Shown: piece by piece, positions 1-8,388 of the stretch | Layout: every line of letters begins with the position of its first letter | Position numbering within the stretch: the stretch's first letter is position 1 | Origin: Pavlovales sp. CCMP2436 | Lineage: Eukaryota; Haptophyta; Pavlovophyceae; Pavlovales | Direction of reading: 5' to 3' | Length of the DNA stretch: 13,832 bases | NCBI GenBank assembly: GCA_026770615.1 | Contig: MU631477.1 | Coordinates: 99,913-113,744, forward strand | Program-made: the position numbers and the translations under genes | The notes under the pieces: generated by a model | The model's database searches: none | What the model saw: the letters and a program-made list of their open reading frames with translations, nothing else | Told to the model about the DNA's origin: nothing

Positions 1-470
1 AGCCGAAGGAGCCGAGACGTCGAGCGCGAGCGAGTCCACTTGATGGCGGGTTTGGGTTTTGAATGCCGTGAACTTATTCGCGCGTGCAGGGCGCGGGCTG
101 CCACGCGGGGGCGCGCTGGAAGGACTAGTTGAAGAAGGAGCCGAAGGAGCCAAACCAGGCAACGCCAAGGCCGTCCGGCCGAGCGCGAGCGAGCGAGTTC
201 ATTGGTGGTCTCACCGTCGGCGTGTCGCTAGGAAGCGACGGGGTTTTGAATGCCGTGAACTCGTTCACGCGTGCAGGGCACGGAGTGCAGCGCGGGCGCG
301 CGTTGGAAGGACTGGTTGAAGAAGGAGCCGAAGGAGCCGAGACGTCGAGCGCGAGCGAGTCCACTTGATGGCGGGTTTGGGTTTGGAATGCCATGAACTT
401 GTTCGCGCGCGCATGGCGCGAGCAACCGCGCGGAGGCACGGTGGATGAGGTAGTAGATGAAGCGTCCGTG
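1..470. repeat. degenerate GC-rich tandem repeat, three copies
   Basis: Three related units are visible. The landmark GAATGCCRTGAACT followed by a GTTCRCGCG-like stretch lies near 60, 246 and 386, followed each time by a tract rich in GAAGGAGCCGAAGGAGCC (near 1, 140 and 321) or its decayed form. The first and third units are the most alike: the block with GAGACGTCGAGCGCGAGCGA recurs at an offset of 325 bp, while the middle unit carries a different insert (about 155-240). In translation the units give similar peptides such as NAVNLFARAGRG, but copies 1 and 2 are in different frames and a stop separates copies 2 and 3. I see no gene here. It may be flanking repeat DNA or the degraded 3' region of the copia element. 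Confidence 0.6.
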
Positions 471-869
471 ATGGAGGTGGCCGATAGCAGTGCGTACAAC
501 AGCTTTGCGAGGCAGCCCATCAGGCTGCCTCGCGAGCGGGCAGCGCGATCCGGCCGTTTTAGGATGGCGAAGAAATTAAAACAGAGGTATATCTTATCTC
601 GATCGGTGACGTGCACGAGGGCCGCGGACGCGGACGAGCGATGAATCGCCTGCCCAAGACGGACGGCGCACGCGCGCAGTCGGCCGCGGAGGCGGCGGCC
701 GGCGCCACGGCCGCATCTGTCCGTGGTCGTCAAGCTTGGTGGGCAAGCGGCGAGCGTGAGACGTGCTGATTGTGGTGGGGCGGACCGAAGCGCTGGCCTC
801 GCTGCTCGCACGCAAGCAGAAGTGTGTCCACGTGCCCGGACCCCTCGAGTCCAGGGACTCAATGTTGCG
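471..869. other. no supported gene; GC-rich flank of copia RNase H
   Basis: A 3' LTR, polypurine tract or the last third of RNase H would be expected here if the minus-strand copia element were complete, and none can be recognised. Both strands contain open stretches, but these are explained by high GC content and have no recognisable motif. The copia element is therefore probably deleted, rearranged or too decayed to read beyond about 870. Confidence 0.4.
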
Positions 870-956
870 TCTTTGAGCAATAGCGCGCGCGCACCACCGA
901 CTGCAGGCTCGAGTGCCACGCGATGGGCGTGCCGTTGTACATGAATATGTACCTGG
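870..956 (-). pseudogene. copia RNase H, distal fragment (beyond MITE insertion)
   Basis: In the minus strand starting at the left edge of the MITE, one frame reads TRYIFMYNGTPIAWHSSLQS. This matches the segment that follows the RRST motif in Ty1/copia RNase H domains (the family pattern is roughly GYVF-x-NG-x-PI-W-S-x-x-Q). It is in the same frame as the proximal RNase H fragment at 1735-1912 when the 774-bp MITE and one copy of its TA duplication are discounted. After about 870 the similarity fades and a stop is met, so the AEAEY-type catalytic region is missing or unrecognisable. The element cannot make a functional RNase H. Confidence 0.75.
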
Positions 957-1215
957 TACAGGGGATCGCGGGCAATAAGAAGCCGTAGTGTTGAGAAGCT
1001 GAGCCTCTTTTCCGCATTGTTTGTATGTAATTTAAGAAAAAATAAGCATGGTTTGCATGTACACGCGTTGCGCGAGCCTGAGTCGCCCCCCCGAGGGGGG
1101 CGCTGCCTGGCTCGCCACCATGATGTTGTTCTTTGCCACCATGCTATTGCTTCTGTCACGTGCTGTGACGAGCGCTGTTTCGCGCGGTGGCGAGCAGCGC
1201 GCGATGGCGAGCAGC

Positions 1216-1480
1216 ACGCGGAGACGCCGCTCAAGGCTACCAAGGCTACGACGACGATGCTGCTTCCTACGGCCGCCGCAGTGTGTGCGCTCGCAGCGTC
1301 GTGATGCTGTCCACTTGAGGTAGTCGCTGGCAACTCTCGACCACCCGTCTCGCTCGGGTCCTCAAGTGGATGTGCGTCGCGCGCTTGCGGAGGGCGCTGC
1401 TACGCGCGGCGGCGGGCCGCACACGGAGAAGCCGCTCAAGGCTAAGGCTACGAAGACGATGCTGCTCCCTGCGGCCGCCA
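1216..1480. repeat. internal ~62-bp direct duplication within nested element
   Basis: The block around CGGAGACGCCGCTCAAGGCT at 1216-1280 recurs at 1421-1480 (CGGAGAAGCCGCTCAAGGCT), with the shared continuation GGCTACGAMGACGATGCTGC and then a CGGCCGCC stretch. The copies are about 205 bp apart and differ by a few substitutions and a 3-bp gap. Confidence 0.8.
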
Positions 1481-1539
1481 CGGCAGGGCTGCGGCGGCCA
1501 ACACGCGGCCGAGGCGGGGCGTGGGGGCCGGGGCGCACA

Positions 1540-1563
1540 CACTCACACCTTTTGGTGTGAGTG
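1540..1563. repeat. perfect 10-bp stem hairpin, TTTT loop
   Basis: CACTCACACC and GGTGTGAGTG form a perfect stem around TTTT. The same hairpin is conserved in the right-hand copy at 13697-13720 with loop CTTT, so the stem is preserved while the loop changed. A role in mobility of the element is possible but unproven. Confidence 0.85.
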
Positions 1564-1734
1564 CTGGTGCATGAGGGTTTGGGTCGATCGCTCGACCTCA
1601 GCCTGACGTCGACCAAGTTAGTGACTGAACAACACCTGTTGAACCATGATGAGCCGCTAATACATATATAATTTGCTAAGAAGGTCAGCCTCAAGCTCAA
1701 AATTCGCCCTTCTTATTGCCCGCGATCCCCTGTA

Positions 1735-1912
1735 GTGGAGCGCCGCTCCACTCTGTCGTTGGCCCAGTCGGCATCAGCGAACGCCGAGAGGCCGGGATGT
1801 ACACTGTCCGCTTCGCAGCGGAAGAGCAGGCCTAGGCGCAGAATGCCCTTCAGGCACCTCAGCACCCGCTTGGCGCTGAGCATATTGCATACCCTTGGTG
1901 TGCTCATTCGCC
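1735..1912 (-). pseudogene. copia RNase H, proximal fragment
   Basis: The minus-strand translation contains SAKRVLRCLKGILRLGLLF followed by AFADADWANDRVERRSTT. These correspond to the connection segment (A-KR-LRYLKG) and the first conserved RNase H block (DADWA...RRST) of Ty1/copia Pol. The reading then runs into the MITE-1 terminal repeat at 1732 and a stop. It is separated from the RT frame by a one-base-type frameshift near 1905-1915, where RPDLAHAT runs into an out-of-frame stop and the RNase H frame takes over. Confidence 0.85.
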
Positions 1913-2703
1913 TAGCCAGCGATTGGTAGCGTGCGCCAGGTCGGGTCGGCAGGACGTCATGGCGAACATGATCGCGCCCGTGATCTCCTGATACGTCTTC
2001 AGGTTCTTCTTGTTGAGCAACTGCTCATCGGGCTCGGTGGAGTTGTCCTTCTCGGCCTCCTGCGTCCGGGCCGGCTTGCTCTCGGTCATGCCGAATCTGT
2101 CGATGATCTCACTGAGATAAGTCTCAAGGTGCATGTACATCCCCCTGGGGGTGTACTCGAACTGTACACCCAGGAACTTCCCAAGCTCGTCCTGCACCTT
2201 CAGAGTGTAGTGCTTCGCGAGGTCTGCCGCGAGCTCGTCGATTGCCTTCGGGTTTCCCGTCAGGTTGAGCAAGAGTAGGTCGTCCACGAAGTTGCCGGCG
2301 ATGATCACGCCTCCACACGGTGCAACCTTGATGAAGATACACGGCGCGCCCTCACCGGGCACGAATCCACGTTCAAGCAAGCGTGCTTGCTGGTGTCGGT
2401 ACCAGGCGTGGCCCGACTGTTCGAGACCCATCTGTGCTTTGATGGCCTCCGCAACGACGATGTACCCCGGCGGGGCTGTCGTCTGCACCACATGGCCAGC
2501 TGGCAGGGCGGTCTATCTCCTCAAGGTTGGACGTCAGGTAGGCGTCCGAGACATCTCCTTTCCAGAAGATCTTGACCACGGCGTGCTTCTGGTTGGAACG
2601 GCGCCTGCCGTCCACCTTGGCACTAATCGCCAGGAGAAGCCGAACTTGTTCGCTCCTGATGGTGGGTGAGAACACCTCGGTGTAGTCAATCCCCTCACGC
2701 TGG
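1904..2703 (-). pseudogene. copia reverse transcriptase, palm and C-terminal part
   Basis: The proximal part (2703 to about 2500) reads YQREGIDYTEVFSP, the classic copia RT start, then KGDVSDAYLTSNLEE, which carries the first catalytic Asp (near 2555). A frameshift near 2490-2510 moves to the second frame, with QTTAPPGYI, MGLEQSGHAWYRHQQ (the family's GLKQAPRAWY block) and GNFVDDLLLL, the catalytic xxDD motif at about 2290-2279. It continues through GKFLGVQFEY and CRPDLAHAT. Phe replaces the usual Tyr in YVDD. The role would have been synthesis of element cDNA in virus-like particles. Frameshifts and two MITE insertions make it a pseudogene. Confidence 0.92.
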
Positions 2704-2709
2704 TATGTA

Positions 2710-2876
2710 TAGGGGATCGCGGGCAATAAGAACGGCGGGTTTTGAGGCTGAGGCTGAGTTTCTTAGCAAATTATATACAAACAATGGTTAAATTTTGGTT
2801 AAAACTACTATCAAAGGGCAAAAATACGAGGCTCAGTTTCTTAACACAACGGTTTCTAATTGCCCGCGATCCCCTG
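2710..2876. mobile_element. 167-bp TIR element MITE-2 in copia RT
   Basis: A complete 167-bp copy of the same family as 10817-10983, in the same orientation. The left end reads TAGGGGATCGCGGGCAATAAG and the right end is the complement of CAGGGGATCGCGGGCAATTAG, with TA at 2877-2878. The left side has TATGTA (2704-2709) before the element: either the duplication is 2708-2709, or, better for the coding frame, it is 2704-2705 followed by four extra bases. It interrupts RT between the conserved KARMVVIGN and YQREGIDY blocks. Confidence 0.88.
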
Positions 2877-2878
2877 TA

Positions 2879-3300
2879 GTTGCCTATCACCACCATGCGT
2901 GCCTTCCAACGGGTGATCTCGCCCGTCTTGTCTGACATGGCCTCGTAGACTCACTGTGACGGTAGTACTCTTGTATCGGCCTTCACCACCTTTTCGTTGG
3001 AGGTGTTGAGGTCTCGATGCGCTTCCAGGTTGGACTCCATCGCCTCACGCCACTTGCCCGCGTCTATTGCCCGTGTGATGCCTATTGCCGCTCGGGCAGA
3101 CACCAGCTCAGAGGCCTTGGCCTTACTCCTCGAAGCCCTGTCCCGCCTCAGGAGAGTGTGCCTCTTGGGCAGAGCTTGGATTGGGTTCGCCTCGACGAGG
3201 CCCGTCTCCTTCTCGCTCTCCAACATTCTTGCCCGTGTCTTTACCACTCGTACTTGCGTCATCCGAGAAGAGGATTGGTTTGTCAATTGTGGCGGAGCCT
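2879..3300 (-). pseudogene. copia Pol: integrase-RT linker and RT N-terminus
   Basis: The minus-strand frame reads a basic linker, then AIDAGKWREAMESNLEAH, matching the DP-x-W-x-EAM-x-x-E-x-x-A block at the start of copia RT. It continues to ADTRVLPSQ, an in-frame TGA at 2953-2951, then VYEAMSDKTGEITRWKARMV, ending at MITE-2. The family has a conserved Trp exactly where the TGA stands (the KWVFK-type motif), so a TGG-to-TGA change is the simplest reading. Together with the downstream block this completes the N-terminal fingers of RT. Confidence 0.82.
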
Positions 3301-3399
3301 TGGTTGTCGTTGGCCGTCACCGGCGTGCCGATGGTCGTTTTGACCTGTTTTTTGAAGTCGTGCGGGATAGGAGTTTGGTCGCTCCTCTTCTAGTTCGAG

Positions 3400-4320
3400 A
3401 TCCCCTCGAACGAGTCGATGTCCACTTTCCAAGGAGTGTGGATTCCCCCCGCGACCAGCTCTCTCTCGTCGATCTGTACGTGCCGAGATATGTTCATTGT
3501 GCCGTCTGCTAAGAGGACGATGTACCCGAGGATCAAGCGCATGGAATCTTCATATTACACGCCATCCCCTCCGTAGCCCAGAATGACTCCCCGTTGCATC
3601 GGGAGGCCGAGCTTGCCGCTCTTCTTCCGGGCTGGTCCGATGAGGAGCATCCTGCAAGGAGCCCCGAACACGGCCAGGTGTTTAGCTATTGGTCGTCTGC
3701 CGAAGAAAATCTCATGCGGCGAGACTCAGATACGGACGTTGTCACGTACGATCTGCTGCGATGTGAGCATGTTGCAAGCTACGCCAAGCTACGCAGGCAT
3801 GTCGCATCGCTCAGTGCCAGTGCCTGTTCGGCACTTTGGACATGGCCAGGATTGCTCTCGTATCTGCCGAGAGGGTCCCGATGAAGCGCTCGACCTTGCC
3901 GTTGGACTCCGGCGTGTCGTGCGCGGATGTCACGTTTGCTGACAATCCAAACTCGGTCAAGAGATCATCAATTTCCTTCGACTTGAGGTTCGTGCCTCCA
4001 TCCGTATGCATTCTCCGCTGCCCAAAGCCAGGACCGAGGTGTGTGCCCAAGTTAGCGTGGGTGCCAAGCTCCAGGAACCACAGTCGTAGCAGACGTGCAA
4101 TTTCCCTCATATGTTTTCCGAAGTAATCCAACCCCGGTTTGAAGCATCGTCCAGACAGACGAGGCCATATCGCATCCCTAGGGAACTCCCATCGGTGCCG
4201 AAGGGCAGGTTCACTTTCGATATCGTGAGGATATCTAAGTGAGTTATCTGACCCGGTAGTTCCGCCATAGGCATAGGTACGGAGAACATTGATGTACGCA
4301 TGCGCGCGTCATTCAATGTG
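3400..4320 (-). pseudogene. copia integrase, frameshifted
   Basis: The catalytic core is visible across two frames. THLDILTISK (first Asp near 4235) and LVCLDDAS lie in the frame ending 4107. A shift at about 4107-4131 leads to HTDGGTNLKSKEID (second Asp near 4002) and PESNGKVERFIGTL (catalytic Glu), with 36 residues between the second Asp and the Glu; copia integrases have about 35. After an out-of-frame stop at 3811 the C-terminal part can be followed to about 3420: SPHEIFFGRRPIAKHLAVFG and LPMQRGVILGY, the family's GRKP-HLRVFG and KGIFLGY blocks. The N-terminal HHCC zinc site is not convincingly readable. Confidence 0.88.
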
Positions 4321-5493
4321 CTGAGAGCAGCCTATCGTGGCTGTCTGCTGTCCATGTCCAGGACAGATCTGCTTAAGAGCGAGCGCTGAAGCAACTGCTT
4401 GTTCATGATGCCCAATCTCGTCGACCAAAGAGGCGGCAGCACCGCCACCGTAAGCCTCCTCCGTCGCGCCCCCCTGCGGCTTGGCAGTGGTGGCGTAGGC
4501 GGCGCATCCCTTTCCAGCTGAGGAGGGCTGCCCCATGGGCACGACGGCGTGGTGCCGTGGCGGGAGCTGGTCTCCCGGCATGTAGATGGTGGCCAGCATT
4601 TTGGACTGCTCGTCCAGGCCCATCATTACCCCTCCATGCTTGGAGAAGTCCACTGTCGCCCCCGTCGGCTTGAAAGCAACCGTGCTGCCGTCGGACGTGA
4701 AAGCTTGCAAGGCGAGGAGGGGCATCTCCATGCTCGGAGCTGCCCAGCATAGCATGCGTACTGCCTGTGTGATGCCAGTGCGCTGGCACTTTAGGTCTAT
4801 CAGGAGCATGCTCTTCTCCCTGATCTCCAGGATGCGGCCATCGCCCCAGCGGACGCGGTCTTTCATTTTTCTCTTGGAGTAGAGCAGCTCCATGCTTACT
4901 GTGGCACCGGAGTCGAACACAGCGTGTGTGGGCACGATGAAACTATCACCGGCCACGCGGCGGGCCTCGCACTGCGTCGACGCAAAGTCGTATGCGTCCG
5001 TGCCGTCGGGGTGGCTGAACCGCCGGTAGCGCCAGTCGAGCTCCGACACGGACTCCGACTCGAAGTGCGCTTTGCGGGCGTCGCCAAACTCGGCGTCTGC
5101 CCTGCGCGCCTTATCGTGCGCGACTCTCGACCTTGAGTTGAGCTTGCGGCGCAAGTCGATGAACATGCTGGTGTCCTCGTCCGAGTCGCTGCCCGGCTTC
5201 TCCTCCCAGGAGAAGATGGCGCGCACCCGCCGCTCGGGCGGGTGGCTCACCCGCCGGATGGTGGCCACGTCTGCGTTGGGGAAGCCCATGTCACGCAGAA
5301 CTGCTGCGCTGTGCTTCTCACCGACCCAGTCCGCGAGTAGAACAATCGTCGTAGCGCACGTGTGGAGGGCATTGTCCTTGTCGCGTACGATCTGGATGTA
5401 GCGTAGCGTCTTCGCGAGGAGCCGTCCAAGCTTGTTGGCCACTTTTGCGTTGAGGCTGACGCGTGGGTCGAGCAGAAGACCTACACGGTCTGG
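4309..5493 (-). pseudogene. copia aspartic protease region
   Basis: A long minus-strand frame contains THAVFDSGATVSM with the catalytic DSGA (Asp codon near 4914), the active site of retrotransposon aspartic proteases that cleave Gag-Pol. About 175 residues precede it, including an acidic GSDSDEDTS stretch. After it come WGDGRILEIREKSMLLIDL and a Gly-rich tail. The frame ends in TGA at 4309-4311 and integrase continues in a different frame, so a frameshift lies between. Upstream it is contiguous and in frame with 5494-6335 except for a TAG at 5494-5496. Confidence 0.82.
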
Positions 5494-6335
5494 CTAACGG
5501 CCGTCAGCCTTGACTTTGCTATCGAACCATGCACTCGGCTTTGCAACCGGAGGGCATCGGAAGTTGCGGCGGTGAAAGTCCAGCAGTCCCACCAAGCTGG
5601 TAACTTTCGGGGGCTTGATCGGCTCCTCCGCTTCGCTGTCAGAGTCGGAGTTTTCTTTTAGCTCTGGCACTTCCTCCACGCCCTCGTCCGCCAGCTGCGG
5701 TCTTGGTGCGCTGCACATCAGCGCGCTTCCCAGCTGGGGTGGCGGCTGTGGCTTCGGTGCTTGTGGCGGCGGCAAGCCTCCCAGCTGGATAGGCGGCGGT
5801 GGCGACACGCTGTCGGTCGGCGTCTGCAGTGCAGCAAGCTCGCCGTCGCCCAAATCTCGGTTTTCGAAATTGAACCTGTCGAGGTCAAACGCTACCACTC
5901 CTCTCGAGTAAGCGTCCCCCGTTGGCTCCAATCCGAAGCACACCACTGTCTGTGGCATGTCATCGGCAGCTCCCTTGGAACCCATCTCGTTGATATCGGC
6001 CGTAGGCTTGTTGAGAAGGCTCAAAGGCTTGTTCTGAACCCACAAAGGCTTGTTGAGGACGCAAAAAGTCTCGATCTCTGCGCATGTAGGCTTGTTGATG
6101 GCGAGGAAGGGCTTGTTCTCTTCCCCCAAAGTCAGCGAGTTGAGGCCCTTCCAGACGCCAAAGGACAAAACTTTCGAATACCTGGGACACCTCCCAACCA
6201 CCAACGGCAAGTGGCAGGCCCAAGAACGTAAACTCCTGATTAAAATAGCACAGGCCATGGGAAAGGTGCACCTTACCTCAAGCAAAGGAACATGCCACAC
6301 CCTTTGGGTAGCCAAGCTGTCCCACCATGACGTAG
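5494..6335 (-). pseudogene. copia Gag-Pol linker: NKP repeats, Pro-rich and acidic segments
   Basis: Minus-strand open frame continuous with the protease frame, apart from an amber codon at 5494-5496. From the N-terminal side it shows a segment with VWHVPLLEVRC, then five NKP-type repeats spaced 9-14 residues apart (ENKPF, INKPT, LNKPL, QNKPL, LNKPT; about 5985-6120). A Pro-rich stretch (SPPPPIQLGG, PPPQAPKPQPPPQ) and an acidic run (ENSDSDSEAEE, about 5620-5660) follow. No enzymatic motif is recognised. An alternative frame across the repeat gives Gln-rich peptides, so the coding frame of the repeat is not certain. The 4.16-kb insertion abuts its upstream edge. Confidence 0.55.
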
Positions 6336-6342
6336 CTTAAAT
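6336..6342. repeat. left 7-bp target-site duplication CTTAAAT
   Basis: CTTAAAT here is repeated at 10506-10512. Minus-strand copia coding sequence reads up to it from both sides in the same frame, which supports these as the borders of the inserted LINE block. Confidence 0.6.
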
Positions 6343-6426
6343 AATACCAAATTAAATGGGAGCATCAGACTTATCTGATGATTTCCTGTCCACGATGCTT
6401 ACAGCAATAGTAGAGGCCATGCGCAT

Positions 6427-6940
6427 TTGCTGCACGATAGGGCCCCATGTAGCAAGAGAACGCGTGTGCGGCCCCCTGAACGCGATGGCCTAGGTCTGGT
6501 GGACCCGCGTGCTCAAAACGTTGGCGAAAAAGTATCAGCCATGCTACGCCTTCTCAACTCACCCGTGGAATCCGCAACGCACGCCTTCGCGGCACATTCA
6601 GTGAGTATCGCCCGAAACGGACCCGCGAGACAAGCCAAGGCAAAAACGATGCCCACCGCAAGGAGGGCGATCAAAAGTTTTTCCGGAGCACCCCAGGGGG
6701 AAGAAAAATGGAACATATTCGAGAACTATGCACGCCTGCAGACAACACCTATGGGTGAGCTCGCCCCTGTCCTACTATGGCCAGCCCTAGGCGCCACTCG
6801 CCGTGCAAAACTTAAAGAGGTTTCGGTCACCCTAGCATCAACGAGCGCCTGTCATGTACTAAAATTGGCAAAACTGCGCACCGCAAGCAATGCCCCCACT
6901 CTAAGTGACACAGACAGACAATTACAGCCATAAGTGCAGC
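6427..6940 (+). pseudogene. LINE ORF2 segment just after the RT domain
   Basis: The frame beginning near 6427 contains RPPERDGLGLVDPRAQNV followed by EKVSAMLRLLNS (6469-6558). This resembles the conserved GGLGL-D-x-x-x-x-N-x-A-x-K-W-x-x-RLL block that follows the RT thumb in LINE ORF2 proteins. The rest of the frame has no recognised motif, and other frames may carry parts of the original protein. Upstream, 6343-6426 gives no RT motif, consistent with 5' truncation. Confidence 0.6.
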
Positions 6941-7735
6941 CGAAGAAGACATATTAAAGACATGCGGCAGCGCTATAAGGGACACGCTCATTGCTCTTCA
7001 AAATTCCCTACCGATGCATGCAAACACGGCTGCAGTAACAAAAGCAGCCAAGACCCTGTTCGCACAGAAATATGGGCCAACGTCTAGGTGATTAATACAC
7101 CCAAAGCAGCTAGAAATATTACGGGAAATCCTGCCCGCACTCACGTCGGCATTATGCGGACCTACGTACTTCCGGATCGTCACACGCCACACAACACTCA
7201 TACATGCACTCAGGCACCAACTACCGACTGCGGAGAAACCACAATTGTGCACCCCCCATGTCGGGGTCGACGGTTCATTTAAGTATCAAACCAGATGGAA
7301 ACGGCAAGGCTCGAGCAGCCGGTGCGGCGTGATTTTACGTACTCCCATCACACCACATCCGCGGCACGACACATGCCTCAGAGGCACAAATCCTCACCTG
7401 CACATTCTCAGGCGATCAAACGGTTGTCAACGCAGAATGCAATGCGGTCACACTTGCCTTACGAGCACTGACTCATGAGCAAGAGCTATTCATCGGATGG
7501 GACCATGACACGGGCGTAAAACGCCTAGACTGGCACAGACGGCACCTAGACCGCAACCCCCTACCACACGAGTTAAGGGATCCCACGAGCAATGATGCAA
7601 ATCCTCACTTCTACCGCCTACTAAGCCTCAAACACCGTGACGAGGCGCACGGACGCTACAGGAACGCGACTCACACTGTGGCTCATACCAAATTGGATGA
7701 TGAAGTAGCCAGAATTCTAAATACCCCGGGAGCGG
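6930..7735 (+). pseudogene. LINE RNase H domain, frameshifted
   Basis: A frame from about 6930, with one stop near 7085, leads into CTPHVGVDGSFK (first catalytic Asp near 7269) and RCGVILRTP, the start of a type I RNase H. After a shift near 7340, VVNAECNAVTLALRAL supplies the second acidic residue (Glu near 7435). VAHTKLDDEVARIL (about 7678-7720) resembles the terminal AH-x-x-x-N-x-x-AD-x-A block with the last Asp. The TDS block is not intact: IGWDHDTG is at the expected place. Some LINE clades encode such an RNase H downstream of RT to remove RNA from the cDNA hybrid. Confidence 0.65.
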
Positions 7736-8388
7736 TACGTCACGATGACGCCTCGAGAGCTAGAATAGTGACAGTAGAGGCGCTCAAGAATGTGACCCGG
7801 CTCTTCAGCTCTACACGAGACGACAATTGGCGCAGCCAGGCTGATTTGCCTTCCCACCTCCAACCCCCGGCCGACATAAAGCTCGTGCAGAACGCATTGA
7901 GCGACTGGGGCTCAAAGGTAGTAGCAGTACACAGAGAAGCCGCCACAGTACAGCTCACACAAAACACGCTCACGGCCCATTGCTGGGCAATAGCGGCTAC
8001 TGCGACAGGAGACATCATCACATCCGACCAACGAGTAGCACGCCATGCGCTAATAGACAGAGTTGCGAGGGAACGCCTAGAGGAGAGAGGCCCCGTCAAA
8101 GATGCCCCCGGCATAGGAAGAATGGCCAATGTAGAAGCCATGCGGACAAAAGAGAGCACGACGGCTCTACGCCTCCCACGAGTTAGAGGCCAACATCGAC
8201 CCACGGAAAAGTACACCAAACACATGGCCAGATTGTTACTCGGATCATACCGCCACAATGCCGAGTGGGCAGCAGAATTCCCGGCGATGGCCACCGCTAC
8301 AATCACCATTGACGGAAAGTCCGAATAATGGGCCTCACCTGCCCTCTATGCAAAGCACCCAACTCACAAGACACAAAGCATCACCTAT
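7678..8388 (+). pseudogene. LINE ORF2 C-terminal region and first half of CCHC knuckle
   Basis: After the RNase H end, a 216-residue frame (7678-8328) continues without a recognised domain. It is followed, after a shift close to the TAA at 8326-8328, by GLTCPLCKAPNSQDTKHHL (8331-8387). This is C-x2-C-x10-H, the beginning of the C-terminal zinc knuckle typical of LINE ORF2 proteins. The final Cys is supplied on the far side of the inserted foldback element (TGC at 8820-8822), in the same frame, giving H-x4-C spacing once the insert and one duplication are discounted. Confidence 0.72.

Larger units (their letters stand above)
1062..1668. mobile_element. 607-bp GC-rich element nested inside MITE-1
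   Basis: Aligning MITE-1 with the copy at 10817-10983 shows an uninterrupted MITE until TTTGCATGTA (to 1061) and again from TAATTTGCTAAG (from 1669), so these 607 bp are a later insertion at a TA. The last ~176 bp (1493-1668) match 13650-13828 in the same orientation at roughly 90% or more by eye. The insert contains a 10-bp inverted repeat CCACTTGAGG/CCTCAAGTGG (1311-1320, 1360-1369), a direct duplication (1216-1280 and 1421-1480) and a hairpin at 1540-1563. No coding motif is seen. The superfamily is unknown: clear TIRs, poly(A) and tRNA boxes were not found. Confidence 0.75.
959..1732. mobile_element. TIR element MITE-1 (TA target duplication), with nested insert
   Basis: Bounded by perfect 24-bp terminal inverted repeats (959-982 and 1709-1732) beginning CAGGGGATCGCGGGCAAT, and flanked by TA on both sides (957-958 and 1733-1734). 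It is the same family as the elements at 2710-2876 and 10817-10983, but inverted relative to them. Subtracting the 607-bp nested insertion (1062-1668) leaves 167 bp, exactly the length of both other copies. It encodes no transposase. TA duplication and a CAG-type terminus fit a non-autonomous Tc1/mariner-like element; that classification is inference. It splits the copia RNase H coding region. Confidence 0.88.

Noticed and set aside
580..598. AGAGGTATATCTTATC resembling AGAGGTATATCCTATC at 12951-12966 on the opposite strand
   Set aside because: A single 16-base near-match in a window of this size could be chance, and the flanks do not align.
125..1333. A 402-codon minus-strand open frame
   Set aside because: It runs through the GC-rich tandem repeat, the RNase H remnant in the wrong frame, and across the MITE boundary into the nested element. 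No protein motif is seen and the frame is not the one carrying RNase H similarity, so it is a GC-driven open frame.
1493..1668. 3' LTR of the copia element (because it matches sequence near the 5' end)
   Set aside because: It sits inside the MITE, which in turn sits inside RNase H, and it lacks TG...CA ends. It is an independent nested element.
1540..1670. Helitron 3' end
   Set aside because: A hairpin is present, but no CTRR terminus 10-12 bases beyond it nor A/T insertion borders were seen.
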